Origin: Bryobacterales bacterium
GTDB lineage: Bacteria; Acidobacteriota; Terriglobia; Bryobacterales; Bryobacteraceae
Reading direction: 5' to 3'
Length of the DNA: 45,753 nucleotides
Assembly: GCA_020852175.1 (NCBI GenBank)
Contig: JADZBH010000069.1
Span: 1-45,753, forward strand
The notes beneath the pieces were generated by a model. It worked only from the letters and a program-made list of their open reading frames with translations, did not search any database and was not told where the DNA came from. The position numbers and the translations under genes are program-made. Shown piece by piece: positions 24,930-36,944 of the stretch (position 1 is the stretch's first letter; each line of letters opens with the position of its first letter).

Positions 24930-26450
24930 ATGAGGACAATCGCCCTGCTGGCGGGGACGGCGGCGCTGCTGGGATGCTCGGCCGCCCAAAGAAAGGCCGA
25001 AGAGTTGCGCGGCGATTGGACGGGCGCGGTTCACCAGGACGCCGATGGATTCCAGGTTCGCGTGCCGGGCGGCTGGAAGGTGGAGAAACTCGGCGCGGGG
25101 CAGGTGGCGGTGGTTTCAGGCGACCGCAAGGCATATGTCGTGGTGGCGCCTGTGGTGGGGCGGTTGCAGGACTGCGGTTCACTTTTGCGCGGTGTCATGG
25201 CGAACCGCTGGGGAGCCTTTCCGGGAGCTTCGCCCGCGAGCGTGAACGAGCAGGGCCGCGGCACGGCCGTGGCGGGGTTCACGATGCACGGCGGACAAAT
25301 TCGCGCCGCCGTCCTGTGCTCGGCGGCCAGCGGAAACTCTGCGATGCTGTTCGGCATGGCGGCGCCGGCGGATGAGTTCGACCGGACACGGCCGAAACTG
25401 GTCGGCGTGCTCCGGAGCTTCGCCTACCGGCAACCCGAAGCGGCGGACCGCGGCAACGGCGGCGCGGGCGGCAACGGAGGCGGTGAGTTGCCCATGGAAA
25501 GCTGGCAGGACCCCACCGAAAATGCCTTCACCGTCTCCAAACCGGCCGGATGGCGGGCCGAAGGCGGCGTCCAACGCGTCAGCAACCTCGACGTGCGCAC
25601 CTCGTTCCGCTTCCAAAGTCCGGACGGAGCCTCCGTGATCTGGGTGGGCGATACCCGGCTGGGCACATGTACCGTGCCTGGACCGCAAACCATGCAGGTG
25701 CCCGGTACGGGAGGCTACGCCGGCTGGTGCCCTTATGCCACCGGAGCACAGTTGGCCGAAAGCTACATCACGCAGGGTCTGGGGCGCGACTATGGACTGA
25801 GCGGCGTGCAGGTGGCCAACCGGCGCGACCGTGCCGAGTTGTCACAAGAGGCCGACCGGTTGCCCGCGCAAGCAGGCTTACAGGGAGTGAGCAACGCCAT
25901 CGGCGAGGCGGACTTCGCCGCTTCGCGCAACGGCATGAACGTCTCCGGCCGCGTCGCCGGACACACGACGTTCATGCGCTCCGCGGACCCCAACCTGGTG
26001 GCGGGCAGCCTGCAACGCAACATCAGCGGCTACATCGCGGCACAAGGAAAAGAGACCGAGGTGTCGCGATACATGAGACAGGTAATCGCCTCCGTGCGGT
26101 GGAACGCGCAGTGGATCATGGCCAACCGGCAGGCCGCCGGCAGGGATGCCCAAGCCACGATGGACTATCTGAGGGGCCGGGCTGAACTGGGCCAGCGCAT
26201 GTACGAGGAGCGGATGGAGTCGGCAGGCAAGCGCGCCGAAGCCGTGGGCGACCTGCTTAGCGGCACGGTGCGGTTACAAGATCAACAGGGGAATCGCTAC
26301 CAGGCCAAGGCGGGGAGTAACTATTACTACGCCGTGGAGCAGGGACTGGCACTGGAAAGCGATCCGAACCGGGCCGTCGTGGGGGCCGATGTGTGGGCGC
26401 CGCTGCATAACGGCTCGGTTGACTTACGGCCCTTGGAAGTCATTCAGTAA
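24930..26450 (+). CDS. Lipoprotein of unknown function with two PsbP/MOG1-like segments
   Basis: 506 residues starting at ATG 24930, chosen because it gives a lipoprotein signal (MRTIALLAGTAALLGCSAAQ) with lipobox LLGC; an ATG at 24915 is also possible. Two similar segments follow. The first (about 32-160) begins DGFQVRVPGGWKVEKLGAG. The second (about 195-250) begins NAFTVSKPAGWRAEGGVQRV and carries FRFQSPDGASVIWVGD. Both have the strand-then-GW pattern of the MOG1/PsbP-like fold. A Gly/Asn-rich linker (GNGGAGGNGGGE) separates them. The C-terminal third is helical, with a coiled-coil-like stretch (YLRGRAELGQRMYEERMESA) and a final beta-rich tail. Function is unknown. Confidence 0.7.
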   Translation: MRTIALLAGTAALLGCSAAQRKAEELRGDWTGAVHQDADGFQVRVPGGWKVEKLGAGQVAVVSGDRKAYVVVAPVVGRLQDCGSLLRGVMANRWGAFPGASPASVNEQGRGTAVAGFTMHGGQIRAAVLCSAASGNSAMLFGMAAPADEFDRTRPKLVGVLRSFAYRQPEAADRGNGGAGGNGGGELPMESWQDPTENAFTVSKPAGWRAEGGVQRVSNLDVRTSFRFQSPDGASVIWVGDTRLGTCTVPGPQTMQVPGTGGYAGWCPYATGAQLAESYITQGLGRDYGLSGVQVANRRDRAELSQEADRLPAQAGLQGVSNAIGEADFAASRNGMNVSGRVAGHTTFMRSADPNLVAGSLQRNISGYIAAQGKETEVSRYMRQVIASVRWNAQWIMANRQAAGRDAQATMDYLRGRAELGQRMYEERMESAGKRAEAVGDLLSGTVRLQDQQGNRYQAKAGSNYYYAVEQGLALESDPNRAVVGADVWAPLHNGSVDLRPLEVIQ

Positions 26451-26491
26451 GTCCGGGGAACTGGCGGGTGCGGTCCGGGCCCGGCGGTGGC

Positions 26492-27907
26492 TTACGGCAG
26501 CTTCGAAGCCCCCATCAGGTACACGTCGACCGCCCGGGCCGCCTTCCGGCCTTCGCTGATCGCCCACACCACCAGCGACTGCCCGCGCCTCATGTCGCCC
26601 GCGGCGAACACGCCCGGCACGCTCGACATGTAGTTGCCGTCGCACTTCACGTTGCCGCGCGCATCCAGTTCGACGGCCAACTGCTCGATCATGCCGCCAC
26701 GCACCGGACCGGTGAAGCCCATGGCCAGCAGCACCAGATCGGCATCCAGCGAGAATTCCGAACCCGGCAGCGTCTCGAACTTCGGCGGCGGTCCCACCTT
26801 CACGCCGTGCAACTTCTTCACGTTGCCTTGGGCATCCCCCTCGAAGCGAACCGTGTTGATGGCCCAGCCGCGCTCGCCGCCCTCTTCGTGCGAGCTCTCC
26901 TGGCGCAGCATCAAGGGCCACATGGGCCAGGGAGTCGAAGTGGAGCGCTCCGGCGGAGGCAGCGGCATGATCTCGAACTGATGCACGCTGGCCGCCTTGT
27001 GACGATGCGAAGTGCCCAGACAATCGGCGCCGGTGTCGCCGCCGCCGATGATCACCACGCGCTTGCCGGTGGCCAGTATCTGGTTCTCCACGGTATCGCC
27101 CGAGTTCCGCTTGTTCTGCTGGGGCAGGAACTCCATGGCGAAGTGAATCCCCTTCAGTTCCCTGCCCGGCACGGGCAGGTCGCGCGGCGCTTCCGCGCCC
27201 CCGGCCAGCAGCAAGGCATCGTACTCGCTGAGCAGATCCTTCACCGGAACGTTGCCGCCCACATGCGCCCGCGTGCGGAACTCCACGCCTTCGCTGGTCA
27301 TCTGATCGACGCGCCGGTCGATGTGGTGTTTTTCCAGCTTGAAGTCGGGAATGCCGTAGCGGAGCAGCCCGCCCAGACGGTCGGACTTTTCGAGCACCGT
27401 TACCCAGTGGCCCGCACGGTTCAACTGCTGCGCCGCCGCCAGGCCCGCCGGACCGCTGCCCACCACGGCCACCCGTTTGCCCGTTCGCTGCTGCGGCGGT
27501 TCGGGCTTCAGCCAGCCGTGCTCCCAGGCATGGTCGATCACCGTGCGTTCGATCAGCTTGATCGCCACGGGCGGCTCGTTGATTCCCAGCACACACGCGG
27601 TTTCGCAGGGCGCCGGGCAGATGCGCCCGGTGAACTCGGGAAAGTTGTTCGTCGAGTGCAGCACGCGAATCGCCTCGTGCCAGCGGTCGCGGTACACCAG
27701 ATCGTTCCAATCGGGAATGACGTTGTTCAACGGACAGCCGGTGTGGCAGAACGGCACGCCGCAGTCCATGCAACGCGCTCCCTGCGTGCGCACCTTCTCC
27801 TCGGCGAACGGCTGGTAGATCTCGAAGTGGTCATTGACGCGCTCGGCGACGGGCCTCCTGGCGGGAAGCTCGCGCGCGTACTCCATGAATCCGGTCTCTT
27901 TTCCCAT
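26492..27907 (-). CDS. gltD: Glutamate synthase (NADPH) small subunit
   Basis: 471 residues, the usual length. It transfers electrons from NADPH through FAD and iron-sulfur clusters to the large subunit for glutamate formation. The N-terminal iron-sulfur domain has CMDCGVPFCHTGC (C46, C49, C54, C58) and CPAPCETAC (C97, C101, C105). The FAD site is VAVVGSGPAGLAAAQQL, and the NADPH site includes VVIIGGGDTGADCLGTS. The C-terminal FAD segment ends with YMSSVPGVFAAGDMRRGQSL. It lies 18 nt downstream of gltB on the same strand, so the two form an operon. No oddities seen. Confidence 0.96.
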   Translation of the reverse strand: MGKETGFMEYARELPARRPVAERVNDHFEIYQPFAEEKVRTQGARCMDCGVPFCHTGCPLNNVIPDWNDLVYRDRWHEAIRVLHSTNNFPEFTGRICPAPCETACVLGINEPPVAIKLIERTVIDHAWEHGWLKPEPPQQRTGKRVAVVGSGPAGLAAAQQLNRAGHWVTVLEKSDRLGGLLRYGIPDFKLEKHHIDRRVDQMTSEGVEFRTRAHVGGNVPVKDLLSEYDALLLAGGAEAPRDLPVPGRELKGIHFAMEFLPQQNKRNSGDTVENQILATGKRVVIIGGGDTGADCLGTSHRHKAASVHQFEIMPLPPPERSTSTPWPMWPLMLRQESSHEEGGERGWAINTVRFEGDAQGNVKKLHGVKVGPPPKFETLPGSEFSLDADLVLLAMGFTGPVRGGMIEQLAVELDARGNVKCDGNYMSSVPGVFAAGDMRRGQSLVVWAISEGRKAARAVDVYLMGASKLP

Positions 27908-27925
27908 CGTGATTCCTCGTGGCCT

Positions 27926-32617
<4,692 letters not shown>

Positions 32618-32663
32618 CAGGGAAAATAGGAGTTGGGACGTTGCTCCCTATGGATAGTTACAG

Positions 32664-32692
32664 AGTATAGCGACCGGCAAAGAATTAGTCAA
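32664..32692 (-). promoter_or_regulatory. Sigma-70-type promoter of gltBD
   Basis: On the minus strand, TTGACT (32692-32687) and TATACT (32669-32664) are separated by exactly 17 nt. This is the best promoter in the window. A start near 32657 would give a leader of about 40 nt before the annotated gltB ATG. Confidence 0.7.
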
Positions 32693-32711
32693 ACAGAACT
32701 TGCAATCTATA

Positions 32712-32724
32712 TATTATTAGATAA
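32712..32724. promoter_or_regulatory. LysR-type binding site in the gltB/lysR intergenic region
   Basis: A perfect dyad ATTAT-TAG-ATAAT (32713-32725) contains a T-N11-A match (T32712, A32724). Its centre is about 60 nt upstream of the predicted gltB start site, the usual place for a LysR recognition site, and it overlaps the -35 region of the divergent lysR gene. Both activation of gltBD and autorepression would follow naturally. AT-richness of the region raises the chance of a fortuitous dyad. Confidence 0.5.
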
Positions 32725-32732
32725 TTGAATGT

Positions 32733-32738
32733 TAGGAT
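32733..32738 (+). promoter_or_regulatory. -10-like TAGGAT before the lysR GTG start
   Basis: TAGGAT ends 6 nt before the GTG at 32745, which predicts a leaderless transcript. No Shine-Dalgarno is present. Confidence 0.45.
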
Positions 32739-32744
32739 AGATCC

Positions 32745-33632
32745 GTGGACTTTCATCATATTCGCTTATTTCGTGATCTCGCCCACGAACGCTCAATCTC
32801 CAAAGGCGCTGAAAACAATGGTATTAGCCAGTCCGCCGCGAGCCAGCACCTCCAGGAGCTGGAACGCACTCTCGGGGTGATTCTGGTGGACCGCTCCACC
32901 CGTCCGCTCCAGTTGACCGAGGCGGGACGCATCTATTTCGATTTCTGCCAGGACATCCTTCACCGCAAGGACGAGTTCGATTCCTCCATCGAGCGTCTGA
33001 AGGAGCGTGTGGAGGGACAGGTACGAGTGGCCTCCATCTACTCCGTCGGCTTATCGGAGATGTCCCGGCTGGAAAAGGAGTTCGGCGAACGGTTTCCCGG
33101 GGCTGAACTGGTGGTCACCTACCTCCGTCCCGAAAAGATTTACGAGGCGATTCTCGCCGACCGCGCCGATCTCGGCTTAGTGAGCTACCCCAGTGAAACG
33201 CGTGAAATCAGCGCCACGCCCTGGCGGCAGGAGCGCATGGTAGTGGCCGTGGCGCCTCAACACCCGCTCGCCCAGAAGGTATGGCTCCAACCCTCCGACC
33301 TGGCAGGCGCCGATTTTGTCGGCTTCGACGAGGATTTGCCCATCGCGGCTCACGTCAAGCAGTACCTGGACGACGCCAGCGTCACAGTGAACGTCGTCAT
33401 GCGTTTCGACAATATCCAGATGATGAAGGAGGCCGTGGCGTTGAACGAGGGAATCTCCATTCTCCCCGTGCGCATCCTGCGCCAGGAGGTGGAACAGGGC
33501 CGCCTGGTGGCCATCCGCCTGGACAAACCGGCGCTGTTCCGCCCGCTCGGCATCATCCACCACAGCCGGAAGCGGTTCAACCGCGCCGCCGAGAGCTTCC
33601 TTGTGCTGCTACGCGAGGAGGAGCCGGCCTGA
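32745..33632 (+). CDS. LysR-family transcriptional regulator, probable regulator of gltBD
   Basis: 295 residues from GTG 32745. The N-terminal winged helix-turn-helix reads HIRLFRDLAHERSISKGAEN, then GISQSAASQHLQELERTLGV and DRSTRPLQLTEAG. A linker helix leads to a periplasmic-binding-like effector domain (VRVASIYSVGLSEMSRLEKE; YEAILADRADLGLVSYPSE; NEGISILPVRILRQEVEQGR). The closest textures I recall are CysL/YwfK-like regulators. Its divergent position from gltB and the shared dyad at 32712-32724 suggest that it controls glutamate synthase, as GltC does in Bacillus; that it is an orthologue of GltC is not claimed. The ligand is unknown. Confidence 0.9.
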   Translation: MDFHHIRLFRDLAHERSISKGAENNGISQSAASQHLQELERTLGVILVDRSTRPLQLTEAGRIYFDFCQDILHRKDEFDSSIERLKERVEGQVRVASIYSVGLSEMSRLEKEFGERFPGAELVVTYLRPEKIYEAILADRADLGLVSYPSETREISATPWRQERMVVAVAPQHPLAQKVWLQPSDLAGADFVGFDEDLPIAAHVKQYLDDASVTVNVVMRFDNIQMMKEAVALNEGISILPVRILRQEVEQGRLVAIRLDKPALFRPLGIIHHSRKRFNRAAESFLVLLREEEPA

Positions 33633-33654
33633 GCGCCGCCTCCGCCGCGGCGCT
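33632..33654 (+). terminator. Stem-loop after the lysR gene
   Basis: AGCGCCGC (33632-33639) pairs perfectly with GCGGCGCT (33647-33654) around a 7-nt loop, starting at the last base of the stop codon. Only two T follow, so intrinsic termination would be weak. Confidence 0.4.
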
Positions 33655-33681
33655 TACCAATCGGCCCTGCGTACGTCTTGT

Positions 33682-33687
33682 TACAAT
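33682..33687 (+). promoter_or_regulatory. -10-like TACAAT before the parvulin gene
   Basis: TACAAT ends 11 nt before ATG 33699, with no Shine-Dalgarno in between. A leader of about 4 nt is expected. Confidence 0.45.
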
Positions 33688-33698
33688 AGCGATATCCC

Positions 33699-35408
33699 AT
33701 GAAAATCCTGGTACCGATTCTTGTCTGCGCCGTGGTTGCGTGCGCGCAGGAACCAGCCACGCGGAGCGAAACGCTTCCTCCCGGCCACGTCGTCGCCGAG
33801 GTGGACGGCAAGTCCGTCACCCTCGCCGATCTCCGCAAGATCCTGGCCAACGCGCCGGACACGATCAACCAGGCGGTTTCGGCCGATCCGCGCGATTTTT
33901 TTGAGCGCTACGACATGCTCAGTCGTCTGACCGCCGAGGCCCGCAAGGCCGGTCTCGACCAGCGCTCGCCCTATAAAGACCGTCTGGAATGGCAGCAAAA
34001 CACCGTGCTCATGATGGCCATGATCGAGGAGCGCACCAAGACCCGGCCCGTCGATCCGGCGGCCATCGAAGCCGCCTACAAGGGCAACCTCATGCGCTAC
34101 CGCGTGGCCGAGGTGCTTCCCATCGTCATCCCGTACGACAACGGCGGCGGCGCCCTGCGCACGGAGGCCGCCTCGCGCAAGCGCGCCAGGGAGGTGTGGG
34201 ATAAGCTCCGCGCGGGGGCTCCGTTTACCGCCACCATGGAGCGCGAATCCGATCCCAAGGCCGCCGAGGCTTACAAGAAGGAACACCCCACCATCCTGCC
34301 CAACTCCAAGCTGCCCGAAGCGGTGAAGAAGGCCGTTTTCGCCACCCTGCCCGGCCAGTACACCGAACCCTTGCAGTTTGGCAACGCGTTTTACATCCTG
34401 CAGGTGCTTTCCCTCCACGTCGCGCCCGTCACGGAGGTTTCCGCCATGATCGCCGACGAACTCCGGTATGCCGCCATGGAGCGCATCATCAAGGAACGCC
34501 ACGACGCGGTCCAGGTCGAGGTGAAGAGTCCGGTCTTCTTTGAACTGCTGGGCCCGGCCACGCCCGGCCGCGAAGCCCCCGCCGATCTCATGCCGGAAAC
34601 TGTCGTCGCCTCCGTGGAAGGCCGCGCATACACAGCCGATCAACTAAACGAGGTGTTCGGCGGCGCACCACTCGCCGTCCGCCAGGCGGCCGCCCGCCAG
34701 CCCAAGGAGGTTCTCATTCAGTGGGCCCTGATGCGGCAGTTCGCCAAGGAGGCCCGCGAGTCCAAACTCGACCAGGCGCCTCCGGCCTCCGATCGCATCC
34801 GCTGGAACGACATGCAAACGCTCATGCAGGCTCAGATCGACGAGACCATGAACGGCATCTCGAACTCGGCGGAGGAGGTGGAAGGCTACTATCGCGACAA
34901 CCTGAAACGGTACCAGCGCGCCACCGTGAAGATGATTTACATCTCCTACAGTCTGGTTCCTCCGCCGCCCGGTTCGGCGCAGAAACCGCGCAACGACAAG
35001 GAAGCCAGGCTCCGGGCCGAAGAGGTGCTGACCAAGGTGAAATCCGGCACGGACTTCACGCTGCTCGTGCAGGAATACAGCGACGACCCGGGCACCAAGG
35101 CCAAGAACGGCGAGTTCATGCCCATCGCCGCTTCCGATACGCGCGTCCCGGAAAATGTGCGTAAGGCCATCTTCGCCACCCCAGCCGGTTCGGTGACGCC
35201 GCCCATACAGCAGCCCAACGGTTTTTACCTGTTCCGCGTCGGGGACCTGAAGCCCATCCCCTACGGCGAAATCCGCAACCAGTTGTATGAGGAAATCCGC
35301 CAGGCCAAGTTCCAGAAATGGTTCGAGAAGATGCGCGGCGGCATTCAGGTGAAGGTCATCGATGGACCCGCGATCAAGGCCGAGGCGGTTCACACCCTCC
35401 CGATGTAG
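33699..35408 (+). CDS. Exported parvulin-type peptidyl-prolyl isomerase (SurA/PpiC-like) with internal duplication
   Basis: 569 residues. The N-terminus (MKILVPILVCAVVACAQEP) is a signal peptide; VVAC could also be a lipobox. The protein is two similar halves. Each begins with a SurA-like helical unit (VVAEVDGKSVTLADLRKILA in half 1; VVASVEGRAYTADQLNEVFG in half 2), has a Y-x2-N-L-x-R-Y hinge (YKGNLMRYRVAEV; YRDNLKRYQRATV) and ends in a parvulin-like domain. The second parvulin is well preserved (SGTDFTLLVQEYSDDPGTKA; AIFATPAGSVTPPIQQPNGF). The first is divergent and lacks the equivalent YSDDP segment. It probably chaperones outer-membrane proteins such as the TonB-like receptors. Two proteins per chain suggests gene duplication and fusion. 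Confidence 0.87.
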   Translation: MKILVPILVCAVVACAQEPATRSETLPPGHVVAEVDGKSVTLADLRKILANAPDTINQAVSADPRDFFERYDMLSRLTAEARKAGLDQRSPYKDRLEWQQNTVLMMAMIEERTKTRPVDPAAIEAAYKGNLMRYRVAEVLPIVIPYDNGGGALRTEAASRKRAREVWDKLRAGAPFTATMERESDPKAAEAYKKEHPTILPNSKLPEAVKKAVFATLPGQYTEPLQFGNAFYILQVLSLHVAPVTEVSAMIADELRYAAMERIIKERHDAVQVEVKSPVFFELLGPATPGREAPADLMPETVVASVEGRAYTADQLNEVFGGAPLAVRQAAARQPKEVLIQWALMRQFAKEARESKLDQAPPASDRIRWNDMQTLMQAQIDETMNGISNSAEEVEGYYRDNLKRYQRATVKMIYISYSLVPPPPGSAQKPRNDKEARLRAEEVLTKVKSGTDFTLLVQEYSDDPGTKAKNGEFMPIAASDTRVPENVRKAIFATPAGSVTPPIQQPNGFYLFRVGDLKPIPYGEIRNQLYEEIRQAKFQKWFEKMRGGIQVKVIDGPAIKAEAVHTLPM

Positions 35409-35934
35409 CATCGACGGCTGCGAACTGCCCGCGCTGGCCGGCGCGCCGCTGCGGCTCAGCTACCGTGCGCCGCTGCTGGTCCGGCGTGGCGTGCTGGCCG
35501 TCCGCCATGGGGAAGAGGTGCACGCCGCCTCCTTCCTGCGCCAGCGCCTGATCGTGCTCGATGCCGCTCTACGCCGGCAGCCCGGCGAATGGCGCCGCAT
35601 CCTCGTCCACGAACTTTTTCACTTCGCCTGGTTGCGTCTGGGAAACCCGGCACGCGCCTCCTGGCGCGCGCTTCTGGCCCGAGAACTCGCCGCCCGCGCC
35701 CGAGGCGAACTCGGCTGGAGCGCCGAATGGCGCAAGCGCCTGCTCACGCCCGCCGACCTGCGCCGCTCCTCTGCCCGATGGCGCGACTACTCGTGCGAAG
35801 CTTTCTGCGACACCGCCGCCTGGCTCTACGCAGGCCTCTCCCGTCACGAAGAGTTCACACTTTCCCGCAGTTGGAGGAAACCTAGACGCCTCTGGTTCAT
35901 CCAACAGTTTGGGGATCGCGCCATTCCCCTATAA
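35362..35934 (+). CDS. Hypothetical protein with HExxH metallopeptidase-like motif
   Basis: 190 residues if started at ATG 35362, which overlaps the parvulin gene by 47 nt; the true start may lie further downstream, because the first ~15 residues are basic and low-complexity. HELFHFAW (H83, E84, H87) is a zinc-protease motif in a helix, and SCEAFCDTAAW (E146) about 60 residues later is a plausible third zinc ligand region. Four cysteines (15, 20, 145, 149) are present. The size and helical make-up recall minimal gluzincins. There is no signal peptide. The substrate is unknown. It is followed 21 nt downstream by the TlpA-like gene. Confidence 0.65.
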   Translation: MDPRSRPRRFTPSRCSIDGCELPALAGAPLRLSYRAPLLVRRGVLAVRHGEEVHAASFLRQRLIVLDAALRRQPGEWRRILVHELFHFAWLRLGNPARASWRALLARELAARARGELGWSAEWRKRLLTPADLRRSSARWRDYSCEAFCDTAAWLYAGLSRHEEFTLSRSWRKPRRLWFIQQFGDRAIPL

Positions 35935-35955
35935 ACTGGAGATAAGGAGATTCTT

Positions 35956-36540
35956 TTGACGCGCGCCCCCTTCGCCACCGCCCTGGTCCTTATGCTGTTC
36001 GCGGCCTGCTCGTACGCGCCGCCCGGCGCCGCCGCCATTAAGCCGGCCGCCAAGCGCAACCCCGCGCCCGCCTTCACGCTGAAAGACGCCCAGGGCAAGA
36101 GCTTCAACCTCGCCGAATACAAGGGCAAGGTGGTGCTGCTGAACTTCTGGGCCACCTGGTGCGGCCCCTGCAAGCTGGAAATTCCATGGTTCATGGAGTT
36201 TGAAAAGAACTACCGCGACAAGGGCTTCGCCGTGCTCGGCATCTCGATGGACGAAGAGGGTTGGGAGGCCGTCAGGCCCTACGTCGAGCGCGTCAAGGTG
36301 AACTACCGCGTGGCCATCGGCACCGACGTCATGGCCCAGCAATACGGCGGCGTCGAATCGTTGCCGACCTCGTTTATGATCGACCGCGACGGCAAGATCG
36401 CCGCCGTGCATGTGGGACTGGTGAGCAAAGGTGATTATCAACGCGACATTGAACATCTGCTTAACTCGGGCAGGAAGGCTGCCTCTGGCTCTGGCGCTGC
36501 TGTTCTGCGCGCCGCCGCTGCGGCCCCAGCAGTTCAGTAA
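35956..36540 (+). CDS. TlpA/ResA-like thioredoxin lipoprotein
   Basis: 194 residues from TTG 35956, with AAGGAGA at 35944-35950 as ribosome site. The lipoprotein signal (ATALVLMLFAACSYAPPG) puts the lipidated Cys at 18. A thioredoxin-fold domain of the AhpC/TSA-TlpA type follows (APAFTLKDAQGKSFNLAEYK; VVLLNFWATWCGPCKLEIPW), with active-site WCGPC (C69, C72) and the cis-proline segment ESLPTSFMID. It reduces disulfides in the cell envelope, for example for cytochrome maturation or DsbD-like partners. The last ~25 residues are Ala-rich and low-complexity because this region also encodes the start of the next gene in another frame (110-nt overlap). Confidence 0.9.
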   Translation: MTRAPFATALVLMLFAACSYAPPGAAAIKPAAKRNPAPAFTLKDAQGKSFNLAEYKGKVVLLNFWATWCGPCKLEIPWFMEFEKNYRDKGFAVLGISMDEEGWEAVRPYVERVKVNYRVAIGTDVMAQQYGGVESLPTSFMIDRDGKIAAVHVGLVSKGDYQRDIEHLLNSGRKAASGSGAAVLRAAAAAPAVQ

Positions 36541-36937
36541 CATCCTGACGCTGCAAGCTCCGCCCACGGCCGCCGCGCAAGCCGGCGTGGAAACGCCCGT
36601 CAAGGTGCATGTGAAGCTGAACCGCGGCTTTCACGTGAATTCCACCAAACCGGCCGACGAGTATCTCATCCCTCTCAAGCTCACCTGGACCGCCGAGCCC
36701 TTCACCGTGAAGTCCATCGTCTTCCCCGAGCCCAGCCAGGAGCGCTACGCGTTCAGCGAAAAGCCGCTCAGCGTCTATACCGGCGGCTTCGACATCGTCA
36801 CCAAACTCCACGCCCCCGCCAATACGCCCAAAGGCGAAAAGATCATCACCGGAAAGCTGCGCTACCAGGCCTGCACCAACACGGCTTGCTATCCGCCGCG
36901 CACCGCCGAAGTGAAAATCGCCGTCAACCTCTACTGA
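36431..36937 (+). CDS. Stand-alone DsbD N-terminal-domain-like protein
   Basis: 168 residues if started at GTG 36431; TTG 36449 is an alternative, and the signal peptide proper is RLPLALALLFCAPPLRPQ. The mature part matches the DsbD alpha domain: VKVHVKLNRGFHVNSTKPAD, EYLIPLKLTW and the redox motif YQACTNTACYPP with C148 and C153 (C-x4-C; E. coli has C-x5-C). The membrane and C-terminal thioredoxin domains of DsbD are absent, so the electron donor must be another protein; the TlpA-like gene that overlaps it by up to 110 nt is the obvious candidate. Together they would form a split reducing module in the periplasm. Confidence 0.85.
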   Translation: MIINATLNICLTRAGRLPLALALLFCAPPLRPQQFSNILTLQAPPTAAAQAGVETPVKVHVKLNRGFHVNSTKPADEYLIPLKLTWTAEPFTVKSIVFPEPSQERYAFSEKPLSVYTGGFDIVTKLHAPANTPKGEKIITGKLRYQACTNTACYPPRTAEVKIAVNLY

Positions 36938-36944
36938 GCCGCCG

